DNA from: JBOGIF01 sp050742415
GTDB lineage: Bacteria > Actinomycetota > Acidimicrobiia > Acidimicrobiales > AC-14
NCBI GenBank assembly: GCA_050742415.1
Contig: JBOGIF010000222.1
Coordinates: 1 to 37,386, forward strand
Length of the DNA stretch: 37,386 nt
Direction of reading: 5' to 3'
The translations under genes were made by a program, and so were the position numbers. Shown here piece by piece: positions 21,533 through 32,899 of the stretch (position 1 is its first letter; every line of letters begins with the position of its first letter). A model generated the notes under the pieces. The model was given only the letters and a program-made list of their open reading frames with translations. It searched no databases and was not told the DNA's origin.

Positions 21533-22452
21533 TGCGAGCGGGGGCGGCCGCGTCCGTCGCCGCTCTTGCCCTCCTTCTGGGCGCGTGTCGGTCGCCGGCC
21601 GAACGGTCGGCATCGACGACGACTTCGACTGTCTCCGTCGCGGTAGCGGCCGCGTACGGCAGGCCCACCCTGCTGGCCCGGATCGAGTCGTCCGACATCG
21701 ACGAGAACAGCGGGCTGGCTGCGTCCCGGCGCGTGCCGGGGCTGGTCTGGGCCCACAACGACTCGGGCGACGTCCCGCTTCTGTACTGCGTCGACCGAGC
21801 CGGACGTAGCTGCGGGGTGTGGTCGGTCACCGCTGCCAAGGCCCGCGACTGGGAGGACATGGCCGCGGGCCCTGGACCGGTAGCCGGTGAGCGGTACCTG
21901 TACATGGGCGACATCGGCGACAACCGGGGCGACCAGCCCGCCGTCACCATCTACCGGGTCCCCGAGCCGGTGGCCAACCCTGGCGACGGTTCGTCGAAGG
22001 CTCGGCCCCGACGGACGGCCCCGGCCGAGGCCATCCGGCTGCGCTACGAGGACGGGCCCCACGACGCCGAGGCCCTCTTCGTGCACCCGGCGACCGGCGA
22101 CGTCTACGTGGTGGCCAAGGGCATCGGCGCGGCGGCGGTGTACAAAGCCGGCGGTGGCGTGCTCCGCCGGGTCGGTACGGTCGCGCTCGGCGCGGGGGAA
22201 TGGGTGACCGGCGGCGACATCAGCCCCGACGGCCGCCGTGTCGCACTGTGCACCTACTTCGGCGGATACGAGCTCACCCTGCCGGCGGGCTCGGACTCCG
22301 TCTTCGACGATGTCTGGGGCGCGCTCGCGGTGCCCGTGGACCTGGGCGATCGGGCCCAGGGGGAGAGCGTGGCCTACGGACTGGACGGGCGGTCGTTGGT
22401 GGCCAGCAGCGAGGGGTCACCGGCGCCGCTCTACGAGGTGAAGCGCCGTTAG
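21532..22452 (+). CDS. Lipoprotein with beta-propeller-like repeats, unknown function
   Basis: A 306-residue exported protein. The signal peptide ends LLLGAC (Cys19) and is followed by a Ser/Thr-rich spacer. The mature part starts ESSDIDENSGLAASRRVPG, then VWAHNDSGDVPLLYCVD. These are motifs seen in a widespread family of extracellular propeller-like proteins of unknown role. Recurrent blade-like phrases follow (YLYMGDIGDNRG, EALFVHPATGDVYVVAKG, GGDISPDGRRVALCTY, ESVAYGLDG). The asp/gly-rich turns could bind calcium. It is translationally coupled to the osmoprotectant-binding protein, but a direct role in transport is only inference. Confidence 0.75.
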   Translation: MRAGAAASVAALALLLGACRSPAERSASTTTSTVSVAVAAAYGRPTLLARIESSDIDENSGLAASRRVPGLVWAHNDSGDVPLLYCVDRAGRSCGVWSVTAAKARDWEDMAAGPGPVAGERYLYMGDIGDNRGDQPAVTIYRVPEPVANPGDGSSKARPRRTAPAEAIRLRYEDGPHDAEALFVHPATGDVYVVAKGIGAAAVYKAGGGVLRRVGTVALGAGEWVTGGDISPDGRRVALCTYFGGYELTLPAGSDSVFDDVWGALAVPVDLGDRAQGESVAYGLDGRSLVASSEGSPAPLYEVKRR

Positions 22453-22455
22453 CCT
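22450..22455 (+). promoter_or_regulatory. -10 box of metH (leaderless)
   Basis: TAGCCT contains the stop codon of the upstream lipoprotein gene and is followed by seven bases and GTG 22463. Confidence 0.5.
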
Positions 22456-22462
22456 TCGTGGC

Positions 22463-25963
<3,501 letters not shown>

Positions 25964-26002
25964 CCCGCCGGCCCCGGGGGGGCACTAATCCGCGCAATTA
26001 CA

Positions 26003-26020
26003 CCGGACAGGGGGGTCTGG
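26003..26020 (+). terminator. Hairpin downstream of metH
   Basis: CCGGAC and GTCTGG pair (one G-U) with a six-base loop, in the 94-base gap between metH and a convergent gene. There is no U tract, so termination is only a suggestion. Confidence 0.35.
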
Positions 26021-26057
26021 CGCGGAGAGCTTCACCCGGCCTCCCGCAACAGGCGCC

Positions 26058-26942
26058 TCAGCCGGCGAGGATGGCCCGGGCCACGAGGTCGGTGCCGAAG
26101 GCGGTGAGGATGGCGAGGTACAGCAGGCCGGTGGCCGCCATGACGGCCGAGTAGTACCGCTCGCGTAGGGCCGCCCGGGTCACGCCGGTGAGCACGAGCG
26201 TCGTCACCGCGCAGGCGACCCAGAACCACCCGAGCGTGCCGCCCCACCCGTCGTCCACCGAGCCCGACAGCGCGGACAGCATCCCCGTCGGCCACAACAG
26301 GACCGCGACTTCCACCGGCCAGAGGAGGGCCAGCCACCGGATGAGCTCCAGCAGGGGCTGGCGGTCGAGGCCGGGCTGCACCAGGTACCAATGGCCGAGC
26401 AGCATGGCATCCGTGACGGCGCCGAGGAAGGCGGCGCCGACGAGCGTCCGGGCGACGGCCAGCGGAGGGGGGCCGCCGGCATGCAGTGCCGCCAGGACCA
26501 ACCCGACGATACCGATGAGAGGCGCCACCAGGTCGAAGGCGGGAGGGAACTCGCGTCTCTCGTCAGCCTCCGGCGCTCCGGCTGAGACCGCTTCGGAGCC
26601 CGGGCCGGCCTGGTCACCACTACCCACCATGGCCGCCACCCGGGCGGACTTCCGTCGCTCGCGCGCCCGCTCGCCGGCCACGCCCGCCCGGCGCCGCACG
26701 ATCGAGACAGCCAGGGCGACAACTGCGGCCGTGGCCACCGCAGCCGCGGCCACATCGCGGCCGGCCACGGCATCGCCGAGGCGCCCGGCGACCACCGCCG
26801 CGGCAGCCAGGACACCGAATGAGATCCGCAGGAGCCACCCGTAGCCGATGCCGACCTCGCGCCTGCGGCTGGTGACCCAGAGGAACGCCAGGCCGCCGGT
26901 CGCCCACTGGAGCAGCACCGTCGCGGCGTCCAGCCTGATCAA
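26058..26942 (-). CDS. Multi-pass membrane protein of unknown function
   Basis: A 294-residue protein, TTG start. Two or three N-terminal hydrophobic segments (ATVLLQWATGGLAFLWV, then about 40-85) are followed by a basic/acidic cytoplasmic-looking stretch (about 86-135, with RERRKSARVAAMVGSGDQ). Four or five more segments follow (about 140-290), ending LLYLAILTAFGTDLVARA. A distinctive GHWYLVQPGLDRQPLLE motif lies between two C-terminal segments. No enzyme or transporter family is recognised. It is convergent with metH and divergent from a small membrane protein gene. Confidence 0.75.
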   Translation of the reverse strand: MIRLDAATVLLQWATGGLAFLWVTSRRREVGIGYGWLLRISFGVLAAAAVVAGRLGDAVAGRDVAAAAVATAAVVALAVSIVRRRAGVAGERARERRKSARVAAMVGSGDQAGPGSEAVSAGAPEADERREFPPAFDLVAPLIGIVGLVLAALHAGGPPPLAVARTLVGAAFLGAVTDAMLLGHWYLVQPGLDRQPLLELIRWLALLWPVEVAVLLWPTGMLSALSGSVDDGWGGTLGWFWVACAVTTLVLTGVTRAALRERYYSAVMAATGLLYLAILTAFGTDLVARAILAG

Positions 26943-26961
26943 TGGACCGGGCCTCTCACGG

Positions 26962-26988
26962 CGCCCAGCCTCCCACGGGGGCTGGGCG
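26962..26988. other. Terminator-like hairpin between divergent genes
   Basis: CGCCCAGCC (26962-26970) pairs perfectly with GGCTGGGCG (26980-26988), and inner pairs can extend it to about 12. On the plus strand it is followed by GTTT. It would end transcripts antisense to the membrane protein gene, or act as a leader element for that gene on the minus strand. Confidence 0.5.
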
Positions 26989-27001
26989 GTTTCGCCGCCG
27001 C

Positions 27002-27026
27002 GGTGGCCGGAAAGAGAGAGGCCACC
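27002..27026. other. Second hairpin in the divergent intergenic region
   Basis: GGTGGCC (27002-27008) pairs with GGCCACC (27020-27026), with an 11-base purine-rich loop. A minus-strand TAGGGT (27024-27029) overlaps its edge and could be the -10 of the membrane protein gene. Confidence 0.4.
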
Positions 27027-27064
27027 CTAAAGGCTCGGAGCGTTCCTGCCGACAACAGGAGGCG

Positions 27065-27070
27065 TAGTCT
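27065..27070 (+). promoter_or_regulatory. Candidate -10 box of the small membrane protein gene
   Basis: TAGTCT, which would start transcription near 27077 and give a leader of roughly 28 bases before ATG 27105. Confidence 0.35.
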
Positions 27071-27104
27071 GAGCGGACATCGGGCGACAGATGGGTTGGC
27101 GACG

Positions 27105-27353
27105 ATGAGTGACCAATTTCTCGAGTTGTTGTCGTACCTGGCTCTCGCTATCGGGATCGGCCTGGTGCTCTTCCAGCTGAGTGTTCCCCACCTTCCCCGG
27201 CAGGTCCGGGTCCTGCGGTTCCGCCGCCGGATGCACCACAACCTGGATTCGGTGATCACGCGGTGGGCGGTGGAGATGCGAGCCAAGAGCGACCCGACCG
27301 ACGACATGGTGCGCCGTCCCCGTCGGCCCCAGCCCGGCCCCGACGCCAGCTAG
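27105..27353 (+). CDS. Small single-pass membrane protein, unknown
   Basis: An 82-residue protein. An N-terminal hydrophobic helix (LSYLALAIGIGLVLFQLS) is followed by a strongly basic cytoplasmic stretch (RQVRVLRFRRRMHHN) and a basic, Pro-rich C-terminus. ATG 27105 leaves the hydrophobic helix intact; the ribosome binding site is weak. No family is recognised. It ends four bases before the stop of the convergent peptidase gene. Confidence 0.6.
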   Translation: MSDQFLELLSYLALAIGIGLVLFQLSVPHLPRQVRVLRFRRRMHHNLDSVITRWAVEMRAKSDPTDDMVRRPRRPQPGPDAS

Positions 27354-27357
27354 CCAG

Positions 27358-28443
27358 CTAAGCCTCGACGACGGCCAGGTCTCGGGGAACCTGGTTGAGG
27401 CTGTCGGGCCCGGAATCGGTCGCCACCACGATGTCCTCGATCCGGGCGCCCCACGTCCCGGCCACGTAGATGCCGGGCTCGACCGAGAAGGCGTGGCCCG
27501 GAGCCAGCGGATCGCAGTTGCCGCCCACCAGGTACGGGTCCTCGTGCTCCTCCATCCCGATCCCGTGCCCGGTGCGGTGGACGAGGTTGGCGCCGTAGCC
27601 GCCGTCGGTGATGAGGCGCCGGGCCACGCCGTCGACGTCCTCGCACGGCGTACCGATGGTGGCGGCGTCGACGGCGCGGGCCTGGGCGTCGCGCAGCACG
27701 GCGTAGAGGTCACGGAACTCCGAAGGCGGCGGGCCAGTGAAGACGGTGCGGGTTATGTCCGAGCAGTAGCCGTCGAGGGTACCGCCGAAGTCGCACACCA
27801 CCGCCTCGCCGGAGGCGATCCGGCGTGCGCCCGCCTCGTGGTGGGGACTGGCTGAGTTGGGGCCGCTGCCCACGATGGCGAAGTTGACTCGGTCGTGGCC
27901 TTCGGCCAAGAGGCGCTCGCCGAGGTCGCGGGAGACCTCGGCCTCGGTCCGGCCGATCAGCCCGATCTCACCCCCCACCAGCTGGGCGGCCACCCGGTCG
28001 GCCGCCGCCGACGCCCGGCGCAGTGCCGCTATCTCGTCGGGGTCCTTGCGGGCCCGAAGGGGGGCGGTGACGAGGGAGGCATCCGACCACCGGCGGCCCG
28101 GCAACACCGCCTGGAGGGCCAACACGAACGTGGCCCAGGTGCGATCGGATACGGCGAGATGGGAGCGCAGGCCGACCAGGGCGGCCACGGCCGCCACCGG
28201 GTCGTCGGTCTCGTCCCACGGCTCGATGGAGAACAGCTCGGGCCGGGCCTGCACCCTCGGCCCCTCCAGCCGCGGGACCACCAGGGTGGCCTCTCCGTTT
28301 GACGGCAGGACCAGCATCGTCAGCCGTTCCAGCGGCATCGCCGTGTAGCCCGTGAGCCACGGCAGGTCGGCACCCACCGACAGCAGCAGGACGTCGATGC
28401 CGAGTTCGTCCATGGCCGCGCGGACGCGCTCCGCGCGGCTCAC
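27358..28443 (-). CDS. Xaa-Pro peptidase (M24 family)
   Basis: A 361-residue M24 metallopeptidase of the PepQ/PepP type that cleaves X-Pro bonds. It has an N-terminal creatinase-like domain (about 1-125). The catalytic domain contains the two-metal ligand set: the two Asp of VVCDFGGTLDGYCSDITRT, His in HRTGHGIGMEEHE, Glu in FSVEPGIYV and Glu in ARIEDIVV. GTG 28443 overlaps the stop of the LipB-LipA gene (GTGA), so it is the last gene of the lipoyl block. The longer open frame to 28569 lies inside lipA and is not used here. No functional link with lipoylation is evident. Confidence 0.92.
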   Translation of the reverse strand: MSRAERVRAAMDELGIDVLLLSVGADLPWLTGYTAMPLERLTMLVLPSNGEATLVVPRLEGPRVQARPELFSIEPWDETDDPVAAVAALVGLRSHLAVSDRTWATFVLALQAVLPGRRWSDASLVTAPLRARKDPDEIAALRRASAAADRVAAQLVGGEIGLIGRTEAEVSRDLGERLLAEGHDRVNFAIVGSGPNSASPHHEAGARRIASGEAVVCDFGGTLDGYCSDITRTVFTGPPPSEFRDLYAVLRDAQARAVDAATIGTPCEDVDGVARRLITDGGYGANLVHRTGHGIGMEEHEDPYLVGGNCDPLAPGHAFSVEPGIYVAGTWGARIEDIVVATDSGPDSLNQVPRDLAVVEA

Positions 28444-29984
28444 CCGACGGCGGCGGCTGCCTGGCGGGCGTGGTAGCTGGACCGAGCGAGCGGCGACGCC
28501 TCGACCGACGCGAAACCCATGCCGAGCGCCGACCGGCGGAGGTCGTCGAGCTCCTCGGGATTCCACCACCGGGCCACCGGGAGGTGGTCGCCCGACGGCC
28601 GCAGGTACTGGCCCACGGTGAGGATCTCGACACCCACGTTGCGCATGTCGGCCATGGCGGAGCGGACCTCGTCGGCTGTCTCGCCCAGCCCCACCATGAG
28701 GCCCGACTTGGTGCGCAGGCCGGCCGCTCTCGCCCTCCCGAGGACCGAGAGGCTGCGGGCGTAGGAGGCCGAGGGTCGGACCGCCCGTTGCAAGCGGGCA
28801 ACGGTCTCCAGGTTGTGGTTCAACACATCGGGCCGGGCGTCGAAGATGGTGGCCAGGGCGGCGGGGTCGCCCTTGCAGTCGGGAACCAGGACCTCGACGG
28901 TCGTGCCCGGGCAGCGGCGGCGGACGGCGGCGATGGCCGCCGCGAACGCGCCCGCCCCGCCGTCGGGCAGGTCGTCGCGGGCGACGGCGGTGATCACGGC
29001 GTGGGCCAACCCCATCCGGGCCACGGCCTCGGCCAGGTGCTCGGGCTCCTCCGGGTCAGGCGCGGCCGGCCGCCGGGTGTCGACCAGACAGAACCCGCAC
29101 GCCCGCGTGCAGCGGTCGCCGTTGATCATGAAGGTGGCGGTGCCGTCGTTCCAGCACTCGAAGATGTTGGGGCAGCCCGCCTCCTCGCACACCGTGACCA
29201 GGTCCAGCGAGCGCATGGTCTGGCGGATCCGGCGGTACTCGGGGCCGGTCTGCACCTTCACGCGCAGCCAGTCGGGCTTACGCGCCGTGATGGGGAGGCC
29301 GCTTGCCGGCGACGCCACCGCCGGCGTTGCCGCACTACCCGTTGCCGCCCAGTCCAGCTGGTTGCCGCCCCAGCGGACAGTCGCCCGGGCAACGACCGCG
29401 GCGACGACCTCGGCCATCTCCACGCGCACACCCTCGGCGGCCAGCGATGTGACCGCCTTGTCCCGGATCCCGCACGGGACGATGTGGTCGAAGAAGGACA
29501 GGTCGGGGTCGACGTTGAACGCGAAGCCGTGCATGGTGCGGCCACGGCTGCGGCGCACGCCGACGGCACAGATCTTGCGGGGCCGGTCGCCGCCGGGGTC
29601 GACCCACACGCCGGGGAACCCGTCGAGCCGGCCGGTAGAGGCGAGCCCGAGGTCGGCGCAAGCATCGATCATCAGCTGCTCCACCGACCGCACGTAGGCC
29701 GGCGTGGCCCCCGGGACGGTCGGCACCGACAGGATCGGGTAGCCGACGAGCTGACCCGGCCCGTGGTAGGTCACGTCACCGCCCCGGTCGGTGCGAACGA
29801 GCTCGGCCCCCACCGATCCCGGTGGGGTGAGCACGTGCTCCATCGAGCCCCGGAGGCCGAGGGTGTACACGTGCGGGTGCTCCAGCAGCAGGAGGTACGG
29901 ATCGGTCGCAGACGCGAACAACGCCCGCTGGAGAGCGTGGGCGTCGGCGAAGCGCACCCGGCCGAGCCAGCGGGCCCGGAGCAC
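28440..29984 (-). CDS. LipB-LipA fusion: octanoyltransferase and lipoyl synthase in one chain
   Basis: A 514-residue protein with both lipoate biosynthesis steps. Residues about 1-210 are LipB, moving octanoyl from acyl carrier protein to a lipoyl domain: RGGDVTYHGPGQLVGYP, catalytic Lys137 (RKICAVGVRR) and Cys171 (IVPCGIRDKAV). A 20-residue Ala/Ser/Pro linker follows. Residues about 230-514 are LipA, which inserts two sulfurs: the auxiliary cluster cysteines 266/271/277 (CEEAGCPNIFEC), radical-SAM cysteines 292/296/299 (CTRACGFC) and the C-terminal RSSY (501-504). All key residues of both enzymes are present, so both should work. GTG 29984 follows the E2 stop by 28 bases. E2, its acceptor, is encoded just upstream. 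Confidence 0.95.
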   Translation of the reverse strand: MLRARWLGRVRFADAHALQRALFASATDPYLLLLEHPHVYTLGLRGSMEHVLTPPGSVGAELVRTDRGGDVTYHGPGQLVGYPILSVPTVPGATPAYVRSVEQLMIDACADLGLASTGRLDGFPGVWVDPGGDRPRKICAVGVRRSRGRTMHGFAFNVDPDLSFFDHIVPCGIRDKAVTSLAAEGVRVEMAEVVAAVVARATVRWGGNQLDWAATGSAATPAVASPASGLPITARKPDWLRVKVQTGPEYRRIRQTMRSLDLVTVCEEAGCPNIFECWNDGTATFMINGDRCTRACGFCLVDTRRPAAPDPEEPEHLAEAVARMGLAHAVITAVARDDLPDGGAGAFAAAIAAVRRRCPGTTVEVLVPDCKGDPAALATIFDARPDVLNHNLETVARLQRAVRPSASYARSLSVLGRARAAGLRTKSGLMVGLGETADEVRSAMADMRNVGVEILTVGQYLRPSGDHLPVARWWNPEELDDLRRSALGMGFASVEASPLARSSYHARQAAAAVG

Positions 29985-30012
29985 GCTCAGCCCTTGGCGC
30001 CGAAGGCCGCCA

Positions 30013-31374
30013 TTACAGCTCCTGGCCCCAGTCCCGGGTCTCGAGGATCTGCCGGCAGCGGGCCAGGAAGGCCGAGGCGTAGGCGCCGTCGAACGCGCGG
30101 TGGTCGAAGCTGAGGGCCAGCATCCCGACCGGGTGGATGGCGACGGCGTCGGTGCCGTCGGGCAGCTCGACCACGACCGGGCGCTTGCGAACCCCGTCGA
30201 GGGACAGGATCGCCACCTGGGGCTGGTTGATCACCGGCGCGGTGATGAACGTGCCGAACGACCCCGGGTTGGTGATCGTGAACGTGCTGCCGGAGATCTC
30301 GTCGGCGTTGAGCTTGCGCGACCGGGCGCGGGCGGCCAGGTCGGCGACCTCGCGGGCCAGCGGCCGCAGCCTCTTGCTGTCGGCGTCGTGGATCACGGGG
30401 ACGATGAGGCCGTCGAAGTTGAGGTCGACGGCGATGCCGAGGTGCACGAAGTGGTGGACGATCAGCTGGTCGTCGCCGACGGACGCGTTCAGCTGCGGGA
30501 AGTCGGCGATGGCGTCGATGGCCGCCCGGGCCACGAACGGCAGGTAGGTGAGCGAGAAGCCCTCGTCGGCCTTGAACTGCTCGCGCTCGGCGGCCCGCAA
30601 CCGGTCGACGCCCGAGTAGTCGACCTCGGTGGCCACCAGCACGTGGGCCGACGTGGCCTGCGACCGCACCATGTGCTCGGCCGTTCGGCGGCGAATGTTG
30701 GAGAAGGGGACGACCTCGTCGCCCGTGCGTGGCCGGGGCCGGGGGGCCGCAGTCTCGGTCGGCTTGGTGGCGGTTGCCCGGCTGGGTGCGACCTGCGGGG
30801 CAGCCTTCGCCCTTGCCGGTGCCACCTCGATGTGGGTCATGACGTCGGCCCTCGTGATGCGGCCGTCGACGCCCGTCCCGGGAATGGCCGAGGGGTCGAG
30901 GTTGTGCTCGGCCAGGAGGCGCCGCACGAGCGGGGACAGCAGGCGGGCGCGTCGCGGTTCAGTGGCAGGGCCGCTGGCGCCGTTGCCCCGGCCCGAGGCC
31001 GCGGCGTCCGGGTCGGGCCTCGTTCCCGTCGTTCCGGGGTCGTTCAAGGTCGTATAGCCGCCCTCAGCGTCCCCAGAAGGAGCGGTCGCGGCGCCAGCGG
31101 GCGGCGCGTCGCCGGTCGGCGCGCCTTCGGTCACCACCGCCAGGCGTACACCCACGTCGACCGTCTCGCCTTCGGGCACGAGGATCTCGGTCACGTAGCC
31201 CGTGACTGATGACGGGACCTCGGAGTCGACCTTGTCGGTGGACACCTCGAACAGCGGCTCGTCCTCGGCGATCCGCTCGCCGACCTGCTTGAACCACCGG
31301 GTGATCGTTCCCTCGGTGACGGTCTCGCCGAGCTGGGGCATGGTGATGTCGTGGGCCTTGGCGGTGTCGGCCAT
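30013..31374 (-). CDS. 2-oxo acid dehydrogenase E2 (dihydrolipoamide acyltransferase)
   Basis: A 453-residue E2. One lipoyl domain (about 8-85) has the modified Lys48 in STDKVDSEVPS. An Ala/Pro/Gly-rich linker follows, then the E3/E1-binding domain (about 143-180, RARLLSPLVRRLLAEHNLD). A second flexible linker leads to the catalytic acyltransferase domain (about 215-453), whose active-site motif is DHRAFDG near 424-430. The E1 partner is not in the window, so pyruvate, 2-oxoglutarate or branched-chain specificity is open. ATG 31374 overlaps the lpd stop by one base (TGATG). It is the acceptor for the fused LipB-LipA encoded next. Confidence 0.93.
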   Translation of the reverse strand: MADTAKAHDITMPQLGETVTEGTITRWFKQVGERIAEDEPLFEVSTDKVDSEVPSSVTGYVTEILVPEGETVDVGVRLAVVTEGAPTGDAPPAGAATAPSGDAEGGYTTLNDPGTTGTRPDPDAAASGRGNGASGPATEPRRARLLSPLVRRLLAEHNLDPSAIPGTGVDGRITRADVMTHIEVAPARAKAAPQVAPSRATATKPTETAAPRPRPRTGDEVVPFSNIRRRTAEHMVRSQATSAHVLVATEVDYSGVDRLRAAEREQFKADEGFSLTYLPFVARAAIDAIADFPQLNASVGDDQLIVHHFVHLGIAVDLNFDGLIVPVIHDADSKRLRPLAREVADLAARARSRKLNADEISGSTFTITNPGSFGTFITAPVINQPQVAILSLDGVRKRPVVVELPDGTDAVAIHPVGMLALSFDHRAFDGAYASAFLARCRQILETRDWGQEL

Positions 31375-32750
31375 CAGCCGTGCAGCCCCCTTCCGGTGAG
31401 GGAGAGGACGGCTTCGCCGAACGTCTCCGAGAGAGTGGGGTGCGGGTGGACCAGGGGGGCGATTTCGGAGGCGGTCGCTTCCCAGTTGAGGGCTAGGTAG
31501 CCCTCGGCGAGCTGCTCGGTGACCCACGGCCCGGCCATGTGGACGCCCAGCAACCGGCCGTCGCGCTCGGCGATCACCTTCACCAGCCCCTGGGTCTCGC
31601 CGATGATCTGGGCCCGGCCACCGTTGAACCCGTGCTTGGACACCACGACGTCGTGGCCGACGTCGCGCGCCGCCTGTTCCGACATCCCGGCGAAGGCCAC
31701 CTCGGGGTGGGTGTAGATGCACCACGGCACCTTGGAGTAGTCGACCGCGGCCGGGTCCTCGCCGAGCATGTCCCGCACCGCCACGATGGCTTCGGCGAAC
31801 CCGACGTGGGCGAGCTGGGGCGTGTCGACCAGGTCGCCGACGGCGTACACGCCGTCCTCGCCCGTACACATGTGCGAGTCGACGGCGACGAAGCCTCGGG
31901 CGTCGACCTCGACCGACGTGCCGGTGAGACCAAGGTCGTCCGACAGCGGGCGCCGCCCGACGGCCAGCACCACGGCGTCGACGCCCACGGTCTGGCCGTC
32001 GCCGAAGCTGACCTCGGTATGGCCTCCGTCGTCCGAGGGCTGGTGGCCGTGCACTGCCACCCCCGTGTGGACGGCGATGCCCCGGCGCCGGAACGAGCGG
32101 GACACCACGTCGACCACGTCGGAGTCGCAACCGGGCAGGAGGCTGGGCAGGGCTTCGAGAAGCGTCACCTGGGTGCCGAGGTCGCTCATCATCGAAGCGA
32201 ACTCGCAGCCGATCGCACCCCCGCCGATCACCGCCGCCGACGCCGGCAGGCGGTCCAGGTCGAGCACCTCGTCGGACGTGAGCACCGTGTGCCCGTCGAC
32301 CTCGAACCCGGGGAGGGCCCGGGGCACCGAGCCGGTGGCCAGCACCACGTGGTCGCCGACCAGCTCGGTGCCGCCGTCGACGGTCACCGCGTGTCCGGCG
32401 CCGAGCGACCCCGTGCCGGCCACCGTGGTGATCTTGCGGCCCTTCATCGTGGCCTGCAGGCCTTTCCAGAGCTGGGTGACGACCTTCTGCTTGCGGGCCT
32501 GGCTGGCAGCGAAGTCGACGGAGGGCTGGTCGGCCACAACCCCGAACTCCTTGGCCCCGGCGACGGTGCGGAAGACCGATGCGGTCTCGAGGAAGTGCTT
32601 GGCCGGGATGCAGCCCCGGTGCAGGCAGGTGCCACCCACCTTGTCCCGCTCGACCACGGCCACCGACAAACCGGCGCTGGCGGCGTAAAGGGCGGCCCCG
32701 TAACCGCCGGGGCCACCGCCGATCACGACCACGTCGAACCGCTCTGCCAT
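31374..32750 (-). CDS. lpdA: Dihydrolipoamide dehydrogenase (E3)
   Basis: A 458-residue flavoprotein disulfide reductase that reoxidises dihydrolipoyl groups with NAD+. FAD motif VIGGGPGGYGAA at the N-terminus, redox-active cysteines 42 and 47 in GGTCLHRGCIPAK, NAD motif VIGGGAIGCEFASMM, second FAD motif GVYAVGDLVD, and the His-Glu base pair in HPHPTLSE (435-442) from the dimer partner. ATG 32750 has no ribosome binding site; TAGGCT lies six bases upstream. First gene of the E3-E2-LipBA-peptidase block. Confidence 0.96.
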   Translation of the reverse strand: MAERFDVVVIGGGPGGYGAALYAASAGLSVAVVERDKVGGTCLHRGCIPAKHFLETASVFRTVAGAKEFGVVADQPSVDFAASQARKQKVVTQLWKGLQATMKGRKITTVAGTGSLGAGHAVTVDGGTELVGDHVVLATGSVPRALPGFEVDGHTVLTSDEVLDLDRLPASAAVIGGGAIGCEFASMMSDLGTQVTLLEALPSLLPGCDSDVVDVVSRSFRRRGIAVHTGVAVHGHQPSDDGGHTEVSFGDGQTVGVDAVVLAVGRRPLSDDLGLTGTSVEVDARGFVAVDSHMCTGEDGVYAVGDLVDTPQLAHVGFAEAIVAVRDMLGEDPAAVDYSKVPWCIYTHPEVAFAGMSEQAARDVGHDVVVSKHGFNGGRAQIIGETQGLVKVIAERDGRLLGVHMAGPWVTEQLAEGYLALNWEATASEIAPLVHPHPTLSETFGEAVLSLTGRGLHG

Positions 32751-32756
32751 GAGGGG

Positions 32757-32762
32757 AGCCTA
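32757..32762 (-). promoter_or_regulatory. -10 box of lpdA (leaderless)
   Basis: Minus-strand TAGGCT followed by six bases (CCCCTC) and ATG 32750. The bases before the ATG are pyrimidine-rich and cannot serve as a ribosome binding site. Confidence 0.6.
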
Positions 32763-32778
32763 CTTACGGGTGGTCGGG

Positions 32779-32874
32779 CTACCGGGAAGCCAGCATGCTG
32801 GCCTGGACCGCGAACGCCACCAGGATGACCAGGCCGGCCAGCAGGGCCGTGATTATCAGCTTCCGGGTGCTCAT
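32779..32874 (-). CDS. 31-residue single-pass membrane microprotein
   Basis: Starts MSTRKLIITALLAG and ends QASMLASR. The middle (about residues 6-28) is an uninterrupted hydrophobic helix flanked by basic residues at the N-terminus and one Arg at the end, a typical small membrane protein layout. ATG 32874 lies 12 bases after a minus-strand TACGTT box. It lies in the gap between lpdA and thiG, 28 bases upstream of lpdA on the same strand. No family is recognised, and coding potential is inferred only from the amphipathic layout and context. Confidence 0.5.
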   Translation of the reverse strand: MSTRKLIITALLAGLVILVAFAVQASMLASR

Positions 32875-32885
32875 GGGTTCGGACG

Positions 32886-32891
32886 TAACGT
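32886..32891 (+). promoter_or_regulatory. -10 box of thiG, overlapping a minus-strand -10
   Basis: TAACGT followed by eight bases and GTG 32900. The same bases read TACGTT on the minus strand, facing the microprotein gene, so one short symmetrical sequence may serve both directions. Confidence 0.45.
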
Positions 32892-32899
32892 AGCGGCGA

